A stretch of DNA of 64,000 bases from NCBI GenBank assembly GCA_002968845.1, contig PVBG01000005.1, forward strand, positions 248,001 through 312,000. The letters are read 5' to 3'. Below the pieces are notes generated by a model. The model ran no database searches and was not told the DNA's origin. It saw only the letters and a list, made by a program, of their open reading frames with translations. Below, piece by piece: positions 24,066 to 31,291 of the stretch (position 1 is its first letter; the number at the start of each line of letters is the position of its first letter). This DNA is from Neorhizobium tomejilense (lineage in GTDB: Bacteria > Pseudomonadota > Alphaproteobacteria > Rhizobiales > Rhizobiaceae). The position numbers and the translations under genes are program-made.

Positions 24066-24245
24066 TCAATCGGTGCGGCCGTCGCTCTTTTCGTTGAGTG
24101 CCCTCTGCAGCTCGCGCGCCAGGTCGAGCAGCCGATCAGGAACCTCTTCCTTCTCGATTTCGGTCAGAAGGACCGAGACCTTGCGGTTAACCCGCCGTCC
24201 CATTCTGACGTCCTGTTCCGCAACCGGAGTGTCTTGTTTCGTCAT
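24066..24245 (-). CDS. NepR-like anti-sigma factor candidate
   Basis: 59 aa. The core VLLTEIEKEEVPDRLLDLARELQ matches the NepR layout (helix, E-x-V/I-P-D-R turn, helix), in which the PDR turn and flanking helices bind an EcfG sigma factor or the anti-anti-sigma PhyR (family knowledge). Start 24245 has AGAGG upstream; a longer frame to 24305 lacks support. NepR genes normally sit beside phyR and ecfG; here neither is adjacent and the ECF sigma gene is 4.9 kb away. No EcfG-type promoter precedes it. It could instead be a small helical protein that merely resembles NepR. Confidence 0.6.
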   Translation of the reverse strand: MTKQDTPVAEQDVRMGRRVNRKVSVLLTEIEKEEVPDRLLDLARELQRALNEKSDGRTD

Positions 24246-24436
24246 CCCGACCTCTGACGTAATCACCGCCGGCACATCCGTCGCCGAACAATGTCCGCCC
24301 GCCATAACCCTACATTAGCTTTCCATACATCATTACGGCTAACTTCGGATATCCCGAAAAAGTCACAGAGGACAAATGAATAAAGCGACTCCCTATCCGG
24401 GAGCCGCTGCATTTGTTCCAGAGGTTTTTTGGAAAC

Positions 24437-25551
<1,115 letters not shown>

Positions 25552-25566
25552 GCCTCCCCCGGGTTT

Positions 25567-28095
25567 CTACCGTTTCTTCTTTCCCTTGAACTCGATCGGG
25601 GCTTCTGCCTTGCGAAAATCTCCCCAGGGATCGTTCGTCTGCTGGGCGATGCGGGCCGGGGCGTTGTTGACGGTGAAGTAGTTGGGGCCGATCGCTCCCC
25701 CGAGTTCGTCCCACGTAATCGGCATGGAGACCGGCGCGCCGGCGCGGGCACGGGTGGAGTAGGGCGCCACGGCGGTATTGCCGCGCCCGTTGCGCAGGTA
25801 GTCGATGAGGATCTTGCCACTTCGCTTCGACTTGGTGATCGTCGAGACATATTTGTCGGGATCGTCGCCGGCCATGCCGTCGGCCAGCGCCTTCATCGCC
25901 GCCTTCACCTCCGGCCATTCCGCCTTCTGCTTGACGGGGGCGACGACATGCAGGCCCTTGCCGCCCGAGGTCTTGACGAAAGCCACCAGTCCCATGTCCT
26001 CGAAACGACGCTTCACCTCGTGGGCCGCGGCGATGATCTCGGTCCACGACACACCTTCGCCGGGGTCGAGGTCGATATTGACCATGTCCGGCTTTTCCCA
26101 GTCCTCGAGGTTGGAGCCCCAGGGATGAATTTCGAGGGTCGCGCCCTGAACCAGGCCGAGCAGCCCGTCGAGGTCGCGGATGGTGATGTCCTCTTCCGCC
26201 GGATCGGTCGGGTCCTTCACGAGTACGGCATTCTTGGTCATGCCCTTCCAGCCGTGTTTCTGGAAGAAAAGCTGTTTGCCGATGCCGTCGGGTCCACGCA
26301 CCAGCGCCAGCGGGCGGTTGACGACGAAGGGCGCCATCAGCCGCCAGACTTCGGTGTAATAGTCGGCAAGCCCGGCCTTGGTCACCCCGGCATCCGGCCA
26401 GTAGACCCGGTCGGGATGGGTGAGATTGACCGTCCGTTTCGGCGGCTTCGGTTGTTCCGCTGCGTTCACAGGTCCGCCCTCCCGGACGATATCCTTCGGG
26501 TCCTTGTCTTCGCGCAAGCCCCGGAAGGCCGCATGGCGGATATGCGCATCCGCCGTCCAGCCGCGGAATTCCACTTCCGCCACCAGCTCGGGCCGCACGA
26601 AAACGACATCCTTCTTTTCCACCGCCGCGAGCTTTTCGTCAAACGGGCTTTCGCCGGCCTGGATCTCCTGGAGGCTCTTGAAAAGCGATTGCGCCACGGC
26701 ATTCGAATAACCGGTGCCGACGCGACCGGCATGCCGCAGCTTCCCCTTGTCGTAATATCCCATGACCAGCGATCCGATCGCCGTCCTCGAAACGGAGGAG
26801 GGGACAAATCCGGCGACCACGAATTCCTGCCGTGCCGAACATTTCGACTTCACCCAATCGCGGCCGCGGCCCGGACGGTATGGCGCGTCCGAGATCTTGG
26901 AGATGATACCTTCGAGGCTAAGCCGGCAGGCATGTTTCAGGACCAGACCGCCTTCCTCCCCGAAATGCTCGCTGTAGCGCAGGGCCGGGCCGCTGCCGGT
27001 CAGCAGGGTTTCCAGCGCCTCCTTGCGCTTCAGCAGCGTCGCGCCGGTCAGGTCGTAACCGTCCAAGTGAAGAATGTCGAAAGCGTAGAAGGTGAAGCGG
27101 TCGTCCCGGCCTTCGCTGAGGTCCTGCTGGAGCAGCGAGAAATCCGTGGCGCCGGAACCGGCCTCGACCGCCACTTCCCCGTCGATGATCGCATCGGTCG
27201 CGCTAAGCTTTGCGAATTCCGCGAGAATCTCGTCTCCGAACTTGTGCGTCCAATCCAGCCCGGTGCGCGTCAACAGCTTTACCTTGCCATTTTCGACACG
27301 GGCCTGCAGGCGATAGCCGTCGAGCTTGATTTCGTGGACCCAGCGTTTGCCGGAGGGCGCGCTCTTCACCAGCGTCGCAAGCTGCGGCTCGACGAAATCC
27401 GGAAGTTCGGCTTTCCGGGCGCCCTTGATCTTCGACGCTGCGATGTCGGATTTTTCCGGTTCTGGATCGGATTTCGCCTTTGCTTTCGGTTTGGCCGTAC
27501 TCTCTGCCGCCGGTGCCTTGCGGCCCCAGATTTCATCCAGCGTCCTGCCTGATTTCACCGAAAGCGGCATTTCGTCGAGAATGTCTTTGTCGCCCTCGGC
27601 GCGGGCGAATTCGTCCTCGCCCTTGACCAGCAGCCAGTTCTCTCGCTTTTCTCCCTCTCTGGGGGCCATGCGGATCAGGTGCCAGCGGCCTTCCAGCTTC
27701 TCGCCCTTCAGCTCGAATTCCATATGGCCTTTCCTATAGGCCTTGTGGGGATCGCCGATGGGTTCCCAGGTGCCGCGATCCCAGAGCAGCACGGCGCCGG
27801 CGCCGTAATTGCCTTTCGGGATCATGCCTTCGAAACCGCCATAGTCGAGCGGATGGTCTTCCACATGCACCGCAAGCCGCTTTTCGCCCGGCACGAAGCT
27901 CGGGCCGCGGGTGACGGCCCAGCTTTTCAGCACGCCGTCCATTTCCAGCCGGAAATCGTAGTGCAGCCGGGTAGCATCATGTTTCTGGATCACGAAACTG
28001 TTGCCGGATGCCTTGGCCTTGCGGCCGGAGACTTTCCCCTGGGGCTCGGGGGAAGCCTTGAAGTTGCGCTTCTGATTGTAGGTTTCGAGCGCCAT
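25567..28095 (-). CDS. ligD: ATP-dependent DNA ligase D (PE-Lig-Pol)
   Basis: End-joining ligase, 842 aa, all three domains. The 3'-phosphoesterase comes first (FVIQKHDATRLHYDFRLEM, residues 34-52). The ligase has the adenylated Lys257 in EIKLDGYR, DGEVAVE and the OB fold. The C-terminal primase-polymerase (from ~560) has catalytic NIDLDPG (Asp675, Asp677) and SGGKGLHVVAPV. This PE-Lig-Pol order differs from the mycobacterial Pol-PE-Lig. Linkers around residues 195-230 and near the end are Lys-rich. The start lies two bases after the stop of the second Ku gene, so Ku and LigD are made from one transcript under the EcfG-type promoter at 28987-29012. Confidence 0.96.
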   Translation of the reverse strand: MALETYNQKRNFKASPEPQGKVSGRKAKASGNSFVIQKHDATRLHYDFRLEMDGVLKSWAVTRGPSFVPGEKRLAVHVEDHPLDYGGFEGMIPKGNYGAGAVLLWDRGTWEPIGDPHKAYRKGHMEFELKGEKLEGRWHLIRMAPREGEKRENWLLVKGEDEFARAEGDKDILDEMPLSVKSGRTLDEIWGRKAPAAESTAKPKAKAKSDPEPEKSDIAASKIKGARKAELPDFVEPQLATLVKSAPSGKRWVHEIKLDGYRLQARVENGKVKLLTRTGLDWTHKFGDEILAEFAKLSATDAIIDGEVAVEAGSGATDFSLLQQDLSEGRDDRFTFYAFDILHLDGYDLTGATLLKRKEALETLLTGSGPALRYSEHFGEEGGLVLKHACRLSLEGIISKISDAPYRPGRGRDWVKSKCSARQEFVVAGFVPSSVSRTAIGSLVMGYYDKGKLRHAGRVGTGYSNAVAQSLFKSLQEIQAGESPFDEKLAAVEKKDVVFVRPELVAEVEFRGWTADAHIRHAAFRGLREDKDPKDIVREGGPVNAAEQPKPPKRTVNLTHPDRVYWPDAGVTKAGLADYYTEVWRLMAPFVVNRPLALVRGPDGIGKQLFFQKHGWKGMTKNAVLVKDPTDPAEEDITIRDLDGLLGLVQGATLEIHPWGSNLEDWEKPDMVNIDLDPGEGVSWTEIIAAAHEVKRRFEDMGLVAFVKTSGGKGLHVVAPVKQKAEWPEVKAAMKALADGMAGDDPDKYVSTITKSKRSGKILIDYLRNGRGNTAVAPYSTRARAGAPVSMPITWDELGGAIGPNYFTVNNAPARIAQQTNDPWGDFRKAEAPIEFKGKKKR

Positions 28096-28097
28096 GA

Positions 28098-28949
28098 TCA
28101 GCTCGCCTTTCTCTGCGGGGCGGCAGTCTTACGAGATACGGTTTTCTTGGCGGATTTCTTCGGCGCGGTCTTCTTGCTGCCGCCGGCGCTCTGACGCAGT
28201 GCGTCGAGCAGGCTGGAGACCTTCTTCGGTTCCGGCTTCGGCTGCTTCCTGAGCTTGCGGCCTTCGATCTTCGCCTTGATCAGCTCGGCAAGTGCTGCCT
28301 CGTAACGGTCGTCGAACTCGCTCGGGTCGAATTCGCCGCGTTTGGTGTCGATGATGTGCTGGGCGAGATCGAGCATCTCGCCCTCGATCTTGAAGTTCTT
28401 GATGTCGGAGAAGATTTCCTTGGCCGACCGGACCTCGTAGTCGTAGTTCAGCGTGTTGGCGATCAGCCCCTTCTCGCTCGGTCGGATCAGCAGCGTGCGC
28501 AGCCGCCGGAAGAGCACGGTGCGGGCGAGTGCGACGACATTCTTCTCCTTCAGCCCTTTTCGGATCAGGTCGAAGACCTCTGCGGAGGGTTTGTCGGCAG
28601 GCGCGAGATAATAGGGCCGGTCAATAAAGATGGTATCGACGCCGTTACATGGGATGAAGATCTCGAGCTCCAGTGCCTTGTCGCTCTCAGGTACCGCGGC
28701 CTTCACCTCGTCAGGTTCGAGGAAGACGTATTGACCGCTCGAAACTTCGTAACCCTTGACGATGTCCTCGCTTTCGACCGGCTTGCCGGTGTCGGCGTCG
28801 GCCATCTGGCGGTGGACGCGGTTGCCGGTCTCGCGATTGATGATGTGAAAGCTGACGCGGTCGGATGTCGATGCAGCCGTATAAAGCGCAACCGGACAGC
28901 TCAGCTCTCCGACCTTCAGATATCCTTTCCAGTTTGCACGCGGTGCCAT
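28098..28949 (-). CDS. ku: Non-homologous end-joining protein Ku (copy 2, operon with ligD)
   Basis: 283 aa. Start 28949 gives APRANWKGYLKVGELSCPVALYTA, aligned with other Ku proteins; reading further upstream has no ribosome site or similarity. It contains RVHRQMADADTGKPVESEDIVKGYEV, FIDRPYYLAPADK and RTVLFRRLRTLLIRPSEKG. The C-terminus is a longer, very basic tail (KKTAPKKSAKKTVSRKTA), unlike copy 1, and may give different DNA-binding behaviour. It is translationally close to ligD. The sequence differs widely from copy 1, so the two are old paralogues rather than a recent duplication. Confidence 0.94.
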   Translation of the reverse strand: MAPRANWKGYLKVGELSCPVALYTAASTSDRVSFHIINRETGNRVHRQMADADTGKPVESEDIVKGYEVSSGQYVFLEPDEVKAAVPESDKALELEIFIPCNGVDTIFIDRPYYLAPADKPSAEVFDLIRKGLKEKNVVALARTVLFRRLRTLLIRPSEKGLIANTLNYDYEVRSAKEIFSDIKNFKIEGEMLDLAQHIIDTKRGEFDPSEFDDRYEAALAELIKAKIEGRKLRKQPKPEPKKVSSLLDALRQSAGGSKKTAPKKSAKKTVSRKTAAPQRKAS

Positions 28950-28986
28950 ATCCGAACTCCCGGCCGAACTCTGTGAAAGTCCTATC

Positions 28987-29012
28987 AACAGGCCTGCCGA
29001 CCTGTTTGTTCC
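28987..29012 (-). promoter_or_regulatory. EcfG-type promoter (GGAAC-N17-TGTT) for ku-ligD
   Basis: Minus strand: GGAAC 29012-29008, TGTT 28990-28987, spacing 17; one mismatch in the -10. The Ku start at 28949 is 38 bases downstream. Confidence 0.55.
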
Positions 29013-29065
29013 CTCGAGCGGCGCGCGGTTTCCGTCACGAAGATGAACAGAGCATTCATCTTGGG

Positions 29066-29091
29066 GGAACCAAATACGCAAGGCGTGCGTT
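29066..29091 (+). promoter_or_regulatory. EcfG-type promoter (GGAAC-N17-CGTT) for the ECF sigma gene
   Basis: GGAAC 29066-29070, CGTT 29088-29091, spacing 17, a perfect match, 47 bases upstream of the sigma start. It implies control by an EcfG sigma factor, possibly itself. Confidence 0.7.
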
Positions 29092-29137
29092 TGCCCCCGT
29101 CATTCCAGCCATGAAGACTTCGGAGAGGTAGGCAACG

Positions 29138-29644
29138 GTGTCTGAATCACAGTTGAATGGTGATCCTGCACGTGCAGACATAGTGAGGCTTATTCCGGCT
29201 CTCCGCGCATTTGCCCGTACTTTCTGCCGCAATCCCAGCGATGCAGACGACTTGGTGCAGGAGACGCTGATGAAGGCGCTCGCCAATCTCGACAAGTTCG
29301 AGCCGGGCACCAAGCTGAAAAGCTGGCTTTTCACCATCATGCGCAACACCTTTTATACGCGGGCCAAGGTGCTTGGCCGCGAGGCGCCGGGGATCGAGGA
29401 GAACGTCTCCGGGGATACGCCGGTAGCGGCGAGCCAGGAGATGGCGGCAAGAGCCCAGGAGGTCCAGCGTGCGCTCCAGAAACTGCCGCCGCATTATCGT
29501 GAAGTGCTGACGCTGGTCGCGATCCTTGGGGAAAGTTACGAGGCGACGGCGGAGATCTGCGATTGCGCGGTGGGCACGGTGAAAAGCCGCCTCAACCGGG
29601 CGCGGCATCAAATTCTGCAGGAACTGGGAGAAGAAACCAACTGA
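29138..29644 (+). CDS. ECF RNA polymerase sigma factor, EcfG (ECF15)-like
   Basis: 168 aa. Region 2 (residues ~14-78) has ADDLVQETLMKALANLDKFEPGTKLKSWLFTIMRNTFY, close to the EcfG pattern. Region 4 (~108-160) has LPPHYREVLTLVAILGESYEATAEICDCAVGTVKSRLNRAR. EcfG factors recognise GGAAC-N16/17-CGTT and are held by NepR until PhyR is phosphorylated (family knowledge). No phyR is adjacent. The start codon is GTG after GAGAGGTAGGCAACG. It is preceded by a consensus EcfG promoter and followed by a terminator-like hairpin and a 22-aa frame. Some rhizobia have two EcfG paralogues, and this one could be the secondary copy. Confidence 0.88.
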   Translation: MSESQLNGDPARADIVRLIPALRAFARTFCRNPSDADDLVQETLMKALANLDKFEPGTKLKSWLFTIMRNTFYTRAKVLGREAPGIEENVSGDTPVAASQEMAARAQEVQRALQKLPPHYREVLTLVAILGESYEATAEICDCAVGTVKSRLNRARHQILQELGEETN

Positions 29645-29670
29645 GCTGCCGCATCGCGACAGCTTTTTCT
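29644..29670 (+). terminator. Terminator-like hairpin after the sigma gene
   Basis: 9-bp stem with one mismatch (29644-29652 with 29656-29664), three-base loop, then TTTTTCTTT. It overlaps the last base of the sigma stop codon and precedes the 22-aa frame, so that peptide would need read-through. Confidence 0.65.
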
Positions 29671-29682
29671 TTGGAGGTCGTC

Positions 29683-29751
29683 ATGAAGTTCATATTGATC
29701 GCGGTGGCGATCGTCCTGGTGACGATCGCCCCGGTTTTCGCGTTTATCTAG
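29683..29751 (+). CDS. 22-residue hydrophobic membrane peptide
   Basis: MKFILIAVAIVLVTIAP followed by five more residues to TAG: a single helix with one Lys near the start. The ribosome site TTGGAGGTCGTC has GGAGG five bases before the ATG. It lies 38 bases after the sigma stop, just behind the hairpin, and nine bases before the convergent GST gene end. It could be a signal-peptide-like regulator or a small stress peptide. The strong ribosome site is the main evidence. Confidence 0.5.
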   Translation: MKFILIAVAIVLVTIAPVFAFI

Positions 29752-29755
29752 CCGG

Positions 29756-30481
29756 TCAGACCGGATCCTGGTCGAGGTCCGGGTAATGCCGGAATATGCC
29801 CGACTCGTTGAAGGCGAGCCGGCGCTTCGACTTGAGATAGGCGTCGATATTCGGACGTCCGGCGACCGCGTCGCGCAGCTTTGCGATGTTTGGATAATCG
29901 CTGTCGAAGTTTTTCATGGCGCGCGGGAAGGCGTAGTGGAGGCCCTCGGCGAGCTGGAAGAGCGACAGATCGACATAACTCAGGGCGTCACCCACCGCAT
30001 GGCCGCTCTTTGTGGGGTTTGCGGTGATGACGCGATCGAAATAGCCGATAAATTTCGGCACGCGGTGCTTCAGAAATGCCCTGGAACGAGCCTTGGCCTC
30101 CTGCCGCTGATCCTCGTAATAATCGGCGGTGCTGATCGGGTGGTGCGTGTCGTGCACTTCCGTGATGAAATCGGTGATCGTCAGCTGCAGCCCGTGGGCG
30201 AAGAGGCGGGATTTTTCGTCTTCCGGCACCAGATCCAGCTTCGGCCCGAGATAGTGGAGAATGTTGGCGACATGCGAGACGATCAGGTCGCCATCTTTAA
30301 GGAAGGGTGGTGCGAAGGGCATATCGTAGCCGTGCTTGCCGTGGATATAGTCCATCATCTTTCCTGTGCCGCGATCGGTACGGGCGACATCCACATAGTC
30401 AGCTCCGGCCTCTTCCAGCGCCAGCCGCACAAATTCGCCGCGACCCTGAAGGCCGTCCCAATAATAAAGTTCGTAGGTCAT
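29756..30481 (-). CDS. Glutathione S-transferase family protein
   Basis: 241 aa. N-terminal thioredoxin-like domain YELYYWDGLQGRGEFVRLALEEAGADYVDV, with GRGEFVRL the alpha/sigma-type glutathione-binding pattern, and DLIVSHVANILHYLG (the Ser is the gamma-glutamyl contact). The C-terminal helical domain holds LSYVDLSLFQLAEGLHYAFP. ATG 30481 is chosen because GGAG lies five bases upstream; the frame overlaps or abuts the udgX stop, so the two genes are coupled. The pairing of a GST with a uracil-DNA glycosylase suggests a common stress operon rather than a shared reaction. Confidence 0.85.
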   Translation of the reverse strand: MTYELYYWDGLQGRGEFVRLALEEAGADYVDVARTDRGTGKMMDYIHGKHGYDMPFAPPFLKDGDLIVSHVANILHYLGPKLDLVPEDEKSRLFAHGLQLTITDFITEVHDTHHPISTADYYEDQRQEAKARSRAFLKHRVPKFIGYFDRVITANPTKSGHAVGDALSYVDLSLFQLAEGLHYAFPRAMKNFDSDYPNIAKLRDAVAGRPNIDAYLKSKRRLAFNESGIFRHYPDLDQDPV

Positions 30482-30483
30482 CA

Positions 30484-31119
30484 TCACTCCAGAAATTCTG
30501 CGATCTTTTTCAAATCTTCGACGAAACGGGCCCGGTTGAGCTCCGCATCCGGCTGATCCAGCGTCCTCAGCAGTGCCGAAGGGTGGATGGTCACCAGCAC
30601 CGGCAGGCCATCCGGCGATCTCAGGACCGTACCGCGGTCGCGTGTCACTTTCGCCTGCTTTCCCAGCAAGGCATAAAGCGCCGTCGCGCCGAGCGCTACG
30701 GCGAGTTTCGGATGGACAAGGCGCAGCTCAGCCGCCAGCCACCAGGCACAGGCCCGGACTTCGCCGGCATTGGGCTTGGCGTGGATGCGGCGCTTGCCGC
30801 GCGGGGTGAACTTGAAATGTTTCACTGCATTGGTGACGTAGCAGATGTCGCGCTCGATACCGGCCTCCTCCAGACAGCGGTCGAGGAGCTTTCCCGCCGG
30901 CCCGACGAATGGCTTGCCCGCCTGATCCTCCTTGTCTCCCGGCTGCTCGCCGACAAACAGCACTTTCGCCTTCGGCGGTCCCTCGCCGAACACAAGATGC
31001 GTGGCGTTCTTGTAGAGGTCGCAACGGGTGCAGTTTTCCGCATCCTGCCTGACGTCCGGCACCCTGCCGCCATCCGCGCCCGGCGTCTCGAAGGCTGGTC
31101 CCTTGGCCGATGTCAGCAT
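30484..31119 (-). CDS. udgX: UdgX-type uracil-DNA glycosylase
   Basis: 211 aa. It has the family-4-like motif GEQPGDKEDQAGKPFVGPAG (57-76) and TIHPSALLR, plus the UdgX-specific loop KRRIH at 109-113. In mycobacterial UdgX the His of this loop forms a covalent bond to the sugar of the uracil site (established for that family), so His113 here should do the same. Cys30, Cys33 and Cys124 lie where iron-sulfur ligands are expected, with His101 (VKHFKF) a possible fourth. Start 31119 after AAGGAGTTGGAAGG. First gene of a two-gene unit with the GST, under an EcfG-like promoter. Confidence 0.92.
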   Translation of the reverse strand: MLTSAKGPAFETPGADGGRVPDVRQDAENCTRCDLYKNATHLVFGEGPPKAKVLFVGEQPGDKEDQAGKPFVGPAGKLLDRCLEEAGIERDICYVTNAVKHFKFTPRGKRRIHAKPNAGEVRACAWWLAAELRLVHPKLAVALGATALYALLGKQAKVTRDRGTVLRSPDGLPVLVTIHPSALLRTLDQPDAELNRARFVEDLKKIAEFLE

Positions 31120-31146
31120 CCTTCCAACTCCTTGTAGCGATGTCAG

Positions 31147-31172
31147 AACCTGCTTGGTCGCGGGAGAGTTCC
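31147..31172 (-). promoter_or_regulatory. EcfG-type promoter (GGAAC-N17-GGTT) for udgX-GST
   Basis: Minus strand: GGAAC 31172-31168, GGTT 31150-31147, spacing 17; 28 bases to the udgX ATG. Confidence 0.58.
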
Positions 31173-31201
31173 TTTAAATTTGCATCGCGGGAACACGAGC
31201 T

Positions 31202-31226
31202 GGAACTTTTGCACAGAGCTTGTGTT
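31202..31226 (+). promoter_or_regulatory. EcfG-like promoter (GGAAC-N16-TGTT) facing gcd
   Basis: GGAAC 31202-31206, TGTT 31223-31226, spacing 16. The gcd start is 66 bases downstream. One mismatch in the -10. Confidence 0.5.
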
Positions 31227-31291
31227 GATGGCTCGGGGTACCGCGAGGTTTTCGCGCCCGGGGATTTTCCAGTTCGGATAGGGTTTTGATT

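Noticed and set aside
25948..27552. A 534-codon plus-strand frame inside ligD
   Set aside because: LigD on the minus strand has all three domains with catalytic residues. The opposite frame has no ribosome site or motif.
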